49,301 nt of DNA, taken from the NCBI GenBank assembly GCA_902493345.1, contig CABUPM010000004.1, forward strand, positions 1 to 49,301, given 5' to 3'. Position 1 is the first letter of the stretch; each line of letters starts with the position of its first letter. Both the position numbers and the translations under genes were made by a program. Source of the stretch: an uncultured Eubacteriales bacterium. GTDB taxonomy: Bacteria; Bacillota; Clostridia; Lachnospirales; Bianqueaceae. This document shows positions 1-8,164 of the stretch, in pieces. A model generated the notes under the pieces. It saw only the letters and a list, made by a program, of their open reading frames with translations, ran no database searches and was not told the origin of the DNA.

Positions 1-1311
1 AGCCGGGATATCCGGGCAGGCAAGGGAAAACTTCATGGAAGCCGTCTGATCTGCCGGATCTTTGGTTTGGAAGGGCTTCTGGCCGGAAAATATTTTAAGA
101 GGGACAGAAAAAAATACCGCGCTACGATCCTTTCCCTATTTATGAGTATTGTGCTCTTCATTTCGTCCGCATCCTTTATTATGTATCTCGAAGGCGCGGT
201 CGGCCAGGTCATGAATCCGTCATCCTATGACTTGTATTATTATACGGAGCAAGAGGACGATACGCTTTTTCAGGAGCTTGCGGGAGCGGAAGGGGTAGAA
301 GAGGCGGTCCGCATGCATATGTTCTATGCGGATCTGGATGAGACCGAGTATGGGAAGGTCACACAGGCGTACCGTGAGTATCTCGGATTGGATGAAGATA
401 CGTGGATATCCGTATTCGTCCTTGTCGCTTTCGCGGATGATGAAACATTTGTCAGGTACATTACAGGCCAAGGGGAAGAGGCGGAAAAATACATGAATCC
501 GGCAGCGCCCAAGGCGGTGCTGTGCAGCACAAGCCGGATCTTTGCGGGGGAGAAGCTACAGACCATCGATTATTTATCAGACTCCATAACCAGCTTGAAG
601 ACAGAGACGTATACGGAAGACGGCACCGGCACGATCACTTTAGAGCATGTCATTGGATCGGTGCAGAAGAAACTGTTTATGGATCTGGAGGAATACGGCT
701 GCGTGCTCTTATACCCGGAGAGCGTGATGGATACCATGTTGGAGAGGATGGAAGGCAGTTATGGCACCATACGTTACTTCTTTACTTCTTCCGATCATCA
801 GAAGAGCTATAGGGCAATGCAGGAGATACTGTATGCCAATGGAGATTTTGGAACCAACTTGCGGGATGAGAGGGAAGAAGAGGAGATGAAGCATAATGTG
901 CTGCTGACCATTCACGTGCTGTCATATGGATTTATCATCTTGATCTCTCTGATCGCGGCAGCCAATGTATTCAATACGATATCGACTAATGTAGCGCTTC
1001 GGCGCCGGGAGTTCGCGATGCTGCGCTCGGTCGGTATGACACAGAAGGGAATGAACCGAATGCTTTGCTTTGAATGCCTGATATACGGTGTCAAGGCACT
1101 GGTGTGGGGACTTCCGGTATCGTTCCTGGTTACGTATTGGATCTATGAGATCGTCAGCAATGGATGGGACGCGGAGCTCAGCATGCCCTGGAACGCGGTC
1201 TTCATTGCGGTTCTCAGTATCTTTATCGTAGTATTCGCGACAATGATGTACGCGATACGTAAGATTCGGAAAGAGAATCTGATGGACGCGCTGAAGATGG
1301 AACTGCAATAA
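1..1311 (+). CDS. FtsX-family ABC transporter permease, 3' part (5' end outside window)
   Basis: The reading frame is open from base 1, so this is the C-terminal 436 residues of a longer permease; the TTG at 67 is internal. Visible features are a basic stretch followed by a hydrophobic segment (about residues 42-64), a long extracytoplasmic domain of about 230 residues, and three closing membrane segments. The last part carries the pattern ISTNVALRRREFAMLRSVGM, typical of FtsX-type permeases that act with an ATP-binding partner on peptide-antibiotic export, lipoprotein release or envelope stress. The partner ATPase and sensor genes, usual neighbours, would lie upstream and are not visible. 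The gene ends in a strong hairpin terminator two bases after its stop. The family is clear; the substrate is unknown. Confidence 0.85.
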   Translation, partial: SRDIRAGKGKLHGSRLICRIFGLEGLLAGKYFKRDRKKYRATILSLFMSIVLFISSASFIMYLEGAVGQVMNPSSYDLYYYTEQEDDTLFQELAGAEGVEEAVRMHMFYADLDETEYGKVTQAYREYLGLDEDTWISVFVLVAFADDETFVRYITGQGEEAEKYMNPAAPKAVLCSTSRIFAGEKLQTIDYLSDSITSLKTETYTEDGTGTITLEHVIGSVQKKLFMDLEEYGCVLLYPESVMDTMLERMEGSYGTIRYFFTSSDHQKSYRAMQEILYANGDFGTNLRDEREEEEMKHNVLLTIHVLSYGFIILISLIAAANVFNTISTNVALRRREFAMLRSVGMTQKGMNRMLCFECLIYGVKALVWGLPVSFLVTYWIYEIVSNGWDAELSMPWNAVFIAVLSIFIVVFATMMYAIRKIRKENLMDALKMELQ

Positions 1312-1312
1312 T

Positions 1313-1355
1313 AAAAAATGGGGCTGTCGACGTTAGTGTGGCAGCCCCATTTTTT
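1313..1355 (+). terminator. Strong hairpin terminator; member 1 of the CGTTAGTG hairpin family
   Basis: Two perfect 14-base arms (1313-1326 and 1342-1355) enclose a 15-base loop with CGTTAGTG. A-run and T-run flank the stem, so it can work on both strands. The same loop core recurs at 2243, 21823 and 43266. Confidence 0.9.
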
Positions 1356-1394
1356 CTTCTTATCCTTATCACACTTCTGTCAAATATTTTATGA

Positions 1395-1424
1395 TTGCAA
1401 AAAAATTCAGAAAAGTGATACAAT
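1395..1424 (+). promoter_or_regulatory. Promoter of the nuclease-like gene at 1448
   Basis: TTGCAA at 1395-1400 and TACAAT at 1419-1424 are separated by 18 bases. Transcription would begin near 1431, just before the ribosome binding site AAGGAGG at 1434-1440, so the leader is very short. Confidence 0.6.
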
Positions 1425-1447
1425 ATTCTTCGTAAGGAGGGATATTG

Positions 1448-2080
1448 TTGTTTCCAGTGATTTATTTTCTCTTCGTCACTGCCAAATGCCTTTCGTATCG
1501 TGGTTCTTGGAGCCTGTCTCACAAGCGCCACACCAACGGGCACATGTATTATTACAAACAAACCGGCAATAAGACTTGCTATGTGCGGCGCAGGGACGAA
1601 TCTCAGGTTTTAGCCGAATACGACGAGCGGCAGAAGTGGCGCCAGGAGCGCAAGAATCTCAACCAGCAGTTGATGAATTTATCGCCTGCCGAGCGCCGTG
1701 AAGTCCGCCAGCAAATGAAATTATACCAGGAACTAGGACTTGAGAAATTACCCTTAGACAAGGATGTGTCCTTCGACGGGACGGTTCTCGATTCCAGAGC
1801 CGAGATTATTCTCTATGAATTCTTGAGAAATCTGGGCCTTAAGGCTGAACACAACCGCCCGATTGATCCTCATCCCTATAGTTATTTGCCTGATTTCACG
1901 TTTACCCTTAATGGTAAAAGAATGTATTTGGAACATATGGGCAAACTAGAAGATCCCCAATATCATCGCAAGCAGGTCGAAAAGATCAAAAACTACAAAA
2001 CCCATGATATCCGGTTCGGCGAGAATCTGATTATCACAAGCTCCAATAGACATTTCCAAGCACCCAGAATCCTCTGGTAG
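1448..2080 (+). CDS. Orphan protein with a PD-(D/E)XK nuclease-like C-terminal domain (intact copy)
   Basis: The product has 210 residues. The start is taken as TTG 1448 because AAGGAGG sits 7 bases upstream and the same codon is conserved in the second copy at 21261; TTG 1445 is also possible. The N-terminal 45 residues are Tyr/His/Arg-rich, residues 55-95 form a charged helix, and the C-terminal half resembles a restriction-endonuclease-like fold: DSRAE (115-119), PDF (D149) and LEHMG (E162, H163), the E...PD...E-x-H/K order of nuclease domains such as those fused to UvrD-type helicases. The function is unknown; DNA cleavage is an inference from motif order only. It is a single gene between two hairpins of one family and has a decayed relative about 19.8 kb downstream, which suggests a dispersed gene family. 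Confidence 0.75.
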   Translation: MFPVIYFLFVTAKCLSYRGSWSLSHKRHTNGHMYYYKQTGNKTCYVRRRDESQVLAEYDERQKWRQERKNLNQQLMNLSPAERREVRQQMKLYQELGLEKLPLDKDVSFDGTVLDSRAEIILYEFLRNLGLKAEHNRPIDPHPYSYLPDFTFTLNGKRMYLEHMGKLEDPQYHRKQVEKIKNYKTHDIRFGENLIITSSNRHFQAPRILW

Positions 2081-2104
2081 ACATAAGAGCCTCATCTTTT
2101 TAAA

Positions 2105-2156
2105 GTGTACCAGATTATTTCGAAAATCCAGAAGAACCTAAAAAAATCTGGTACAC
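2105..2156. repeat. 12-bp perfect inverted repeat
   Basis: GTGTACCAGATT at 2105-2116 is mirrored by AATCTGGTACAC at 2145-2156 with 28 bases between. The spacing is wide and there is no T-run beyond it, so it is not a standard terminator. It could be a terminal-repeat remnant or a structured RNA end. Confidence 0.6.
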
Positions 2157-2163
2157 ACCAGGA

Positions 2164-2200
2164 TGAACTGCTCCCTGTCAAGTAGACAGGGAGCAGTTCA
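2164..2200. repeat. 16-bp perfect hairpin without a T-tract
   Basis: TGAACTGCTCCCTGTC at 2164-2179 and its exact reverse complement at 2185-2200 enclose the loop AAGTA. No T-run follows, so factor-independent termination is unlikely; RNA protection or an element remnant are possible. Confidence 0.7.
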
Positions 2201-2242
2201 GAGCCTCACTCACCAAAGTGTGCCAGAGTTTTGGGTATAAGA

Positions 2243-2278
2243 AAAGAGGCTGCCACGCGTTAGTGCGGCAGCCTCTTT
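2243..2278. terminator. Bidirectional terminator; member 2 of the CGTTAGTG hairpin family
   Basis: The 12-base arms AAAGAGGCTGCC and GGCAGCCTCTTT enclose a loop containing CGTTAGTG. A-rich and T-rich sides make it usable by the plus-strand nuclease-like gene and, 18 bases past its stop, by the minus-strand S1 gene. Confidence 0.85.
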
Positions 2279-2296
2279 GAATAAAGTCGTAAAGAA

Positions 2297-2710
2297 TTAC
2301 TTACCCATAGCCTGCTTCAGTGCGTCGCCCAGGGTGCTGTAGCCTTCCTGATCCGGCTCAGACTTGAACTGCTGCGGAGCGCGTTTGCGGGCACCCAGAG
2401 TACCGCGCTTACGATCGCTGCGCGGAGCACGGTCTGTACGCTCCTTCTTAGCCTTGTCGCCTTCCGGATTGGGCATCAGCGCACGGATGGACAGAGAAAT
2501 CTTATTCTTCTCGGTATCAACCTTGATAACCTTAACCTGTACATCCTGACCTACGGTCAGAAAATCATTGATATCCTTAACATAGGTATTGGATACTTCA
2601 GAAATATGGATCAGACCCTGTGTCTCCTGGCCTTCCAGTGCAACGAAAGCACCAAAGGACTGAATACCTGTAACCTTACCGTTTAATACTGCTCCTACTT
2701 CTACGCTCAT
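2297..2710 (-). CDS. S1-domain RNA-binding protein (YugI / general stress protein 13 type)
   Basis: A 137-residue protein with one S1 (OB-fold) domain in the first about 75 residues (VGAVLNGKVTGIQSFGAFVAL, GLIHISEVS, VKVIKVD, ISLSIRAL), followed by a basic Arg/Lys-rich tail and a short C-terminal helix (GYSTLGDALKQAM). The family binds RNA or the ribosome and is linked to stress tolerance in Bacillus; no enzymatic domain is present. The start at 2710 is chosen because CAGGAG lies about 8 bases upstream and the S1 fold begins here; the frame stays open upstream but crosses the tRNA gene. It lies 85 bases downstream of tRNA-Leu on the same strand and ends at the bidirectional hairpin 2243-2278. 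Confidence 0.9.
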   Translation of the reverse strand: MSVEVGAVLNGKVTGIQSFGAFVALEGQETQGLIHISEVSNTYVKDINDFLTVGQDVQVKVIKVDTEKNKISLSIRALMPNPEGDKAKKERTDRAPRSDRKRGTLGARKRAPQQFKSEPDQEGYSTLGDALKQAMGK

Positions 2711-2756
2711 AATAACTCTCCTGTTCTGTAGTGATGTTGTCGTGTTTATGAGAAAA

Positions 2757-2782
2757 CTACGATCCGGAAGACCGAAGCGTAG
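2757..2782 (-). terminator. Possible terminator after tRNA-Leu
   Basis: Read on the minus strand, CTACG and CGTAG pair with an inner CGG/CCG and the loop TCTT, followed by TTTTC. It lies 13 bases past the tRNA 3' end and before the S1 gene. The stem is short, so partial read-through into the S1 gene is possible. Confidence 0.45.
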
Positions 2783-2795
2783 CTTACGAAAATAA

Positions 2796-2879
2796 TGCGG
2801 ATAAAGGGAATCGAACCCCCACGATGTTGCCATCGGCAGATTTTGAGTCTGCTGCGTCTGCCTGTTCCGCCATATCCGC
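2796..2879 (-). tRNA. tRNA-Leu, anticodon CAA
   Basis: An 84-base class II tRNA. The acceptor arms GCGGATA/TATCCGC, discriminator A, anticodon loop CTCAAAA (anticodon CAA, reading UUG), the extra variable arm GATGGCAACATC and the T-loop GGTTCGATTCC are all present. The CCA end is not encoded. It has its own promoter at 2902-2930. Confidence 0.95.
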
Positions 2880-2901
2880 AGATGTCTTCCGACAATTTGT
2901 A

Positions 2902-2930
2902 ATGTTATCATAGTTTGAAGAAAAAAGCAA
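2902..2930 (-). promoter_or_regulatory. Promoter of tRNA-Leu
   Basis: On the minus strand TTGCTT (2930-2925) and TAACAT (2907-2902) are 17 bases apart. The predicted start is about 15 bases before the mature tRNA 5' end. Confidence 0.55.
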
Positions 2931-2998
2931 GTCTTTTTCAAAAAAAAATTAGAAATCCTATGTTTGAAAAAATACTAGGCAAATAAGTGAAAATTGTG

Positions 2999-3004
2999 TA
3001 TAAT
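2999..3004 (+). promoter_or_regulatory. -10 element upstream of polA
   Basis: A perfect TATAAT lies 55 bases before the polA start. No convincing -35 box lies 16-18 bases upstream (TTGAAA at 2964 is too far). Confidence 0.45.
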
Positions 3005-3059
3005 AAATAGAACATCATAGGGGTGTTTTTGTCTGCTGCAGGCCCAAAGGAGGAGTACG

Positions 3060-5720
3060 ATGAAGAAAGTTTTGCTCGTGGACGGACATTCGATTGCGAA
3101 CCGCGCTTTTTACGGGGTTCCCATGCTGTCGAACGCGCAGGGGATCTATACGAATGCGGTGTACGGCTTTATCAATATATTGCTGAAGACGATAGAGATG
3201 GAACAGCCCACACATCTGGCGGTGGCTTTTGATCAGAAAGCGCCGACATTCCGTCATAAGATGTATGAGGAGTACAAGGGAACCCGCAAGGGCATGCCGG
3301 AAGAACTGCACGCACAGATTCCGCTCATTCAGGAGTTTTTGCGTCTGGCAGGGATTCAGGTGATTTTGCAGGAAGGAATCGAGGCGGACGACATCCTGGG
3401 AACATTGGGAAAGAGAGAAGCGGCAGAAGGCGCGGAAGTAGCGGTTCTCTCCGGAGATCGGGACCTTTTGCAGCTGGCGGAGGAGCATCTGCGGATTTTG
3501 ATTCCGCGGACCCAGAAGGGCGTAACCGAGACGCATGTCTATGACGCACAGGCAGTGCAGGCAGAATATGGTGTGACTCCCAGAGAGTTTATTGAAGTGA
3601 AAGCGCTGATGGGAGATACGTCCGATGATATTCCCGGAGTGCCGGGCATCGGAGAAAAGACAGCGGTCAGTATTATTCAGAAGTATCATACGGTGAAAGA
3701 AGCAATTGCCCATGTGGAGGAGGTCCGTCCGCCGCGTGCTTCCAAAAATCTTGCGGAATACGCGCAGCAGGCCAGGCTGAGTCTGGCCCTGGCGACGATT
3801 GTTACAGACGCAGAGATTGAGGCGGAGCCGCTCCCCTTTACGATGGAAGCCTTCGGAGCGGCGGAAGTAATAGAATTTTTAAAGAAATACGAATTCCGTT
3901 CGCTGGTACAGCGTTTTCAGCCATACGCGTCCAGTGAGAGTAAGGGAAAATCCAACTGCGAAGTGCATGTGATAGAGACAGAAAAGGATCTGGTTAGGCT
4001 TGCCGAAAAATTAAAAAAGGGGTTCGCCTATCGGATCTATGAGGAAGAGGACGGTCTGTTCGGATTCTGGGCGATGGCCTTTTCCTGTCAGTCCGGTGAG
4101 GGCTGGTGGGTGGAAGAAGGCAAGCTTCTGCGGGAGGATGTACTGCGGGTACTCGGCCCGGTATTCGAGGATGATACAGTTTCCAAGACAGGGCATGATG
4201 TGAAGGAGGATATGCTGAAACTCCATAAAAACGGCGTATGTCTGAACGGACTTCGCATGGATACGATGATTGCGGCGTATCTGCTGAATCCCTCCAAAGA
4301 AACCTATACGGAAGATGAGTTGGCGCAGATTTTCCTGCAGGAGACCATTGCTTCTGACGACGAGGTCTTTGGAAGCGGACGGGAGAAAAAGAAGCTGCCG
4401 GATCTTGCGGAGGATCAGCGTGCGGAATATGGAGCATCCCGTGCGGAGATTCTGCTGCGCGTAACAGAGATTCTGGAGAAAGAGCTGGAGAATAAGGGGA
4501 TGACACGCCTGTTCCGGGAGATTGAACGCCCACTGATCACAGTGCTGGCCTCCATGGAAGAGCTGGGAATCCGGGTGGATCCGGAGGTTTTGCGGGAATT
4601 CGGGCAGGAACTGGATCAGAACATTGTGATTTTGCAGCAGAGGATTATGGACGCGGCCGGAGAAGAATTCAACATCCTCTCCCCCAAGCAGCTGGGCGAG
4701 ATTCTCTTTGGCAAGCTGGGACTCCCAGCAGGGAAAAAGACCAAGTCCGGCTATTCGACCTCTGCCGATATCCTGGAGAAGCTGGCGCCGGAGTATCCGA
4801 TCGTTCGGGATATTCTACAGTATCGGCAGCTGACCAAGCTCAAGTCCACCTATGTGGAGGGCCTGTACCCATGCATTCGGGAGGACGGTAAGATCCATTC
4901 CCGGTTCAATCAGACCGTAACGGCTACGGGACGGCTGTCCAGCTCGGATCCGAACCTTCAGAACATTCCGATCCGTACAGAACTGGGTCGGCTGCTGCGG
5001 AAGGCCTTTATTCCGTCCGGCCCGGAATACCGTTTTATGGATGCGGATTATTCGCAGATCGAGCTGCGGCTTCTGGCGCATATGTCGCAGGACGAACAGC
5101 TGATTGAAGCCTATCACCGCGGAGAAGATATTCACCGTCTGACAGCGTCTCAGGTTCTGGGGATTCCGCCGGAAGAGGTGACGCCCGTTCAGCGCTCCAG
5201 CGCGAAAGCGGTCAACTTTGGCATCATCTACGGGATCAGCGCGTTTTCCCTGGGGGATGATCTGCATATCACGCAAAAGGAAGCCAAAGCATATATCGAG
5301 CGGTATTTTCAGCAGTATCCCAAGGTCAAGGGGTATCTGGACAGCTGTGTAGAAGAAGCCAAGGAAAAAGGATACAGTGTGACCCTTTTCGGACGCAGAA
5401 GAATCATCGATGAGCTGAAGTCTGCCAATTTTGTCAAGCGTTCCTTTGGAGAGCGTGTGGCGAAAAACATGCCAATTCAAGGCACAGCGGCCGATATCAT
5501 CAAGATCGCGATGGTGCGTGTTTATGAACGCCTCAAGAGAGAGGGCAGGAAGAGCCGCTTGCTTTTAACCGTTCATGATGAATTACTGATTGAGGTCTAC
5601 CGCGGAGAGGAAGAGGCGGTGGAAGAAATCCTGCGTTATGAGATGATGCACGCGGCGGATCTTCTGGTGCCGCTGGAAGTGGAGATCCATATGGGGGACA
5701 ACTGGTATGAGGCAAAGTAA
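3060..5720 (+). CDS. polA: DNA polymerase I
   Basis: An 886-residue family A polymerase for Okazaki-fragment maturation and repair synthesis. The N-terminal 290 residues are the 5'-3' exonuclease/flap domain (LLVDGHSIANRAFYG, AFDQKAPTFRH, ADDILGT, GDTSDDIPGVPGIGEKTA). The middle region (about 300-480) corresponds to the 3'-5' exonuclease fold but lacks the first D-x-E pair (YRIYEEE), so proofreading is probably absent, as in Bacillus Pol I. The polymerase domain carries motif A (DYSQIELR, about 663-670), motif B (RSSAKAVNFGIIYG, about 713-726) and motif C (VHDE, about 838-841). AAAGGAGG at 3046-3053 fixes the start. It is the first gene of a long co-directional unit, and coaE overlaps its 3' end by 14 bases. 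Confidence 0.97.
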   Translation: MKKVLLVDGHSIANRAFYGVPMLSNAQGIYTNAVYGFINILLKTIEMEQPTHLAVAFDQKAPTFRHKMYEEYKGTRKGMPEELHAQIPLIQEFLRLAGIQVILQEGIEADDILGTLGKREAAEGAEVAVLSGDRDLLQLAEEHLRILIPRTQKGVTETHVYDAQAVQAEYGVTPREFIEVKALMGDTSDDIPGVPGIGEKTAVSIIQKYHTVKEAIAHVEEVRPPRASKNLAEYAQQARLSLALATIVTDAEIEAEPLPFTMEAFGAAEVIEFLKKYEFRSLVQRFQPYASSESKGKSNCEVHVIETEKDLVRLAEKLKKGFAYRIYEEEDGLFGFWAMAFSCQSGEGWWVEEGKLLREDVLRVLGPVFEDDTVSKTGHDVKEDMLKLHKNGVCLNGLRMDTMIAAYLLNPSKETYTEDELAQIFLQETIASDDEVFGSGREKKKLPDLAEDQRAEYGASRAEILLRVTEILEKELENKGMTRLFREIERPLITVLASMEELGIRVDPEVLREFGQELDQNIVILQQRIMDAAGEEFNILSPKQLGEILFGKLGLPAGKKTKSGYSTSADILEKLAPEYPIVRDILQYRQLTKLKSTYVEGLYPCIREDGKIHSRFNQTVTATGRLSSSDPNLQNIPIRTELGRLLRKAFIPSGPEYRFMDADYSQIELRLLAHMSQDEQLIEAYHRGEDIHRLTASQVLGIPPEEVTPVQRSSAKAVNFGIIYGISAFSLGDDLHITQKEAKAYIERYFQQYPKVKGYLDSCVEEAKEKGYSVTLFGRRRIIDELKSANFVKRSFGERVAKNMPIQGTAADIIKIAMVRVYERLKREGRKSRLLLTVHDELLIEVYRGEEEAVEEILRYEMMHAADLLVPLEVEIHMGDNWYEAK

Positions 5721-6309
5721 GGTCATTGGAATCACCGGATCGATCGCGGCGGGCAAGAGCACCGTATGCCGATACTTGGAGGAACGGTACAATATCTATC
5801 GTCTGGACGCCGATCAGGTAGGACATGAGATGATTGAACGCCCGAATATAGTAAAAGAGTTGACAAACGCTTTTGGTACGTCTATACTGGATACTGTCGG
5901 CAAAATCGACAGAAGAGCTCTCGGCGGGCTGGTTTTTACCGATCCCGAGAAGCTTGCGCGGCTGAACGCGATTACGCATCCTGCGATTTGCCGGGAGATA
6001 GAGGAGAGAATTCGTTCCAGAAGAGATCCGTTGATTTTGCTGGAGGCCATCGAGCTTCTGCGGACCCCGCTGAAGGCGCTGGCCGGAGAGATCTGGGTCG
6101 TATGGGCGGAGGATACGGTCCGTGTCCGCAGAATCATGGCGAGACAGGGACTAAGCGAGGCGGAAGCCTGGGACAGAGTCCGAGGACAGTGGCCTCAGGA
6201 GAATTATAAAAAAGCGGCGGACGTATTGATTGACGGCGGACAGCCGCTGGAAGAGATGTATCGATTTTTGGACAGGCTGATGGAGGACAATAGAGGAGAC
6301 AGCAATTGA
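5707..6309 (+). CDS. coaE: Dephospho-CoA kinase
   Basis: A 200-residue P-loop kinase for the last step of coenzyme A synthesis (ATP-dependent phosphorylation of the ribose 3' hydroxyl of dephospho-CoA). The P-loop GITGSIAAGKST is at residues 8-19, the family's DADQVGH motif is at 35-41, and the THPAI and R-rich lid segments follow. The length matches the family. It starts inside polA (14-base overlap), so translational coupling is likely; polA-coaE is a common order in Firmicutes. The start of the lipoprotein gene overlaps its stop by four bases. Confidence 0.95.
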   Translation: MRQSKVIGITGSIAAGKSTVCRYLEERYNIYRLDADQVGHEMIERPNIVKELTNAFGTSILDTVGKIDRRALGGLVFTDPEKLARLNAITHPAICREIEERIRSRRDPLILLEAIELLRTPLKALAGEIWVVWAEDTVRVRRIMARQGLSEAEAWDRVRGQWPQENYKKAADVLIDGGQPLEEMYRFLDRLMEDNRGDSN

Positions 6310-7865
6310 AAGAATGGTATAAAGGACTGGCGCTGCTGTTATGTCTCGCGGCAATGTTTTCAGGATGCTCGCGGGAAATAGAAAATTCACAGACGAGCGC
6401 CGTCGAGAGCCAGGCAGAGGAGAACTCAGCGGCAATGCAGACTGTGCCGGTATCCGGTAAGGAACTGAGAATGACGGCCTATATGCCGAAGTCGCTCAAT
6501 CCATTAAAGGTAACGGAGCAGGAAAATGCCCAGCTTCTGATGATGATTTTTATGCCGCTCTTGGAAACCGATGAAGAAGGGGCGCCGACAGCGCAGGGAG
6601 TGGCCGATCAGTGGAAAGTTTCGCTGGACGGATATCAGGTAACGCTCTATATAAAAGGAAATATATATTGGCATGACGGAGAACTCCTTACGCCTTCCGA
6701 TGTGGTCTATTCGCTGAATGCTCTGGCGGATGCGCAGACGGACCACTACTGGAAGGAGCAGCTGCGGTCGCTTACGAGCGCGGAACTGGGAGAGGGGCGA
6801 GAGGTGATCCTTCATTTTTCCAGTCCGGTGGATGAGCGCCGGATGAGTATGCTGGCAGTACCGGTCATGCCGGAACATATCTATGCCGGCGGAGAAAACT
6901 ACGATTGGAGCCCGGTAGGAAGCGGCCCCTATAAGGTCACGGAATATCAGGCCATGCGGGAGATCCGGATGGAAGCCAATGAAAGCTATGTGGGAGGCTG
7001 TCCGAAGCTCTCTACGCTGGTCGTGGAGATCACAAGGTCGGCGGATGCGACCCAGACAGCGTTTGAACATGGATTGACCCAGATCCTGTATGAGGAAGTC
7101 CCTACAGGGATGTCTACAGAGAATATCTATCATCATGCGGTCTATCAGACAGATACGCATATATTGCAGCTCATGTATATGAATCAGCGTGAGGGCGTGC
7201 TCTTTTCAGATCCGGCGATGCGTCAGGCGGTTATGTACTGCGTGGATGCGCAGGAACTGATCGATCGGACACAGGTCCATCAGGGAACGGCCAGCGAGTC
7301 CGTGGTGCCGAAATGGCTCGCCGAGGACGGACTGGAGCAGAGCTACGGTGTAGATTACCAGAAGGCCTACTCACTTCTGGGTGAACACAAGATGGCGGAG
7401 GTACGTCTCATCGTAAGCAAAAAGGAAGAGACGGTCATCGCGCAGGCCAAGCTGATCTATGAGCAGCTCATGGAGATCGGACTCAAGGTGCGGGTCATTC
7501 TGTATGAGGAAGCGGATTGGAAACAGGCGCTGGAGGACGGAGAATATGATCTGGCCTTTGGAAGCTGCTCTATACGCTCTCTGCAGGATCTATACACGCT
7601 TCTGCACTCGGATGGCGCAGGCAATTATAGCGGGAGAAAGGACGAGACGCTCGATGCCCTGTTAGACGGAATCGGAGAAGCAGACGCGGGAGAGAGGGAA
7701 GCGGCCTATCAGGCGCTGGCTCAGTATGTATGGGAGACCTGCCCGGTTTGCCCGCTGTATTATTCCAGACAGGCAGTGGTCGTCTCCAAGCTCTTGGGAG
7801 GCAGTCTAACACCAACACCCTACCATATTTATAAGGGTATTGAGGATTTATATTATATACAATAG
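6306..7865 (+). CDS. Extracellular solute-binding lipoprotein, family 5 (oligopeptide/nickel type)
   Basis: A 519-residue lipoprotein. The signal sequence is MKEWYKGLALLLCLAAM with lipobox FSGC, the Cys (residue 21) being lipidated, followed by a Ser/Glu-rich linker and an SBP family 5 fold (MPKSLNPLKVTEQ, YWHDGELLTPSDVVYSLN, PVGSGPYKVTEY, MRQAVMYCVDAQEL). Such proteins deliver peptides, nickel or other solutes to ABC permeases. Here no permease or ATPase gene is adjacent, so it either serves a distant transporter or has another surface role. The TTG start at 6306 is preceded by GAGGAGA and overlaps the coaE stop (TTGA). Confidence 0.88.
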   Translation: MKEWYKGLALLLCLAAMFSGCSREIENSQTSAVESQAEENSAAMQTVPVSGKELRMTAYMPKSLNPLKVTEQENAQLLMMIFMPLLETDEEGAPTAQGVADQWKVSLDGYQVTLYIKGNIYWHDGELLTPSDVVYSLNALADAQTDHYWKEQLRSLTSAELGEGREVILHFSSPVDERRMSMLAVPVMPEHIYAGGENYDWSPVGSGPYKVTEYQAMREIRMEANESYVGGCPKLSTLVVEITRSADATQTAFEHGLTQILYEEVPTGMSTENIYHHAVYQTDTHILQLMYMNQREGVLFSDPAMRQAVMYCVDAQELIDRTQVHQGTASESVVPKWLAEDGLEQSYGVDYQKAYSLLGEHKMAEVRLIVSKKEETVIAQAKLIYEQLMEIGLKVRVILYEEADWKQALEDGEYDLAFGSCSIRSLQDLYTLLHSDGAGNYSGRKDETLDALLDGIGEADAGEREAAYQALAQYVWETCPVCPLYYSRQAVVVSKLLGGSLTPTPYHIYKGIEDLYYIQ

Positions 7866-7882
7866 ACAAAGGAGATCAGAAG

Positions 7883-8152
7883 ATGAAGGGTATTATTTCG
7901 GTTGTGGGTAAGGATAGAGTCGGAATCATCGCAGAGGTATGCACGCTGCTGAGTAAAAAGAATATCAACATTCTGGATATTTCACAGAGCATTACGGCCG
8001 GATATTTTCATATGATGATGATCGTTGATATGGAAGGCACCGACGCCCAATTTCATCAGGTAGCGCATGAGCTGGATCAGGTGGGAGAAAAGCTGGGCGT
8101 TCAGATCAAGCTCCAGAGCGAAGAGATCTTCCAGGCAATGCACCGGATCTAA
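7883..8152 (+). CDS. ACT-domain protein, UPF0237 family
   Basis: An 89-residue single ACT domain (ISVVGKDRVGIIAEVCTLLS, NINILDISQSI, MMMIVDMEG). ACT domains bind small ligands, usually amino acids, and regulate partner proteins. The gene sits 12 bases before the DUF711 gene; the two are a recurring pair in Gram-positive bacteria, so this is probably the ligand-sensing partner. AAAGGAG precedes the ATG. The ligand is unknown. Confidence 0.93.
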   Translation: MKGIISVVGKDRVGIIAEVCTLLSKKNINILDISQSITAGYFHMMMIVDMEGTDAQFHQVAHELDQVGEKLGVQIKLQSEEIFQAMHRI

Positions 8153-8164
8153 GGAGGTCAGAAT

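Larger units (their letters stand above)
2086..2232 (+). repeat. Pair of imperfect direct repeats
   Basis: Two related units lie at about 2086-2119 and 2200-2232. Both read AGAGCCTCA, then 7-9 variable bases, then AGTGT(A/G)CCAGA and a T-rich stretch. They flank two inverted repeats and follow the nuclease-like gene. They look like remnants of a small element or duplicated regulatory DNA; no coding sequence was found in them. Confidence 0.55.

Noticed and set aside
2081..2242. Complete insertion sequence at the repeats
   Set aside because: No transposase frame and no matching terminal repeats with a target duplication enclose the stretch.
2711..2941. N-terminal extension of the S1 protein through the tRNA region
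   Set aside because: The frame stays open but crosses the tRNA-Leu gene and has no binding site; the start at 2710 has a good site and begins the S1 fold.
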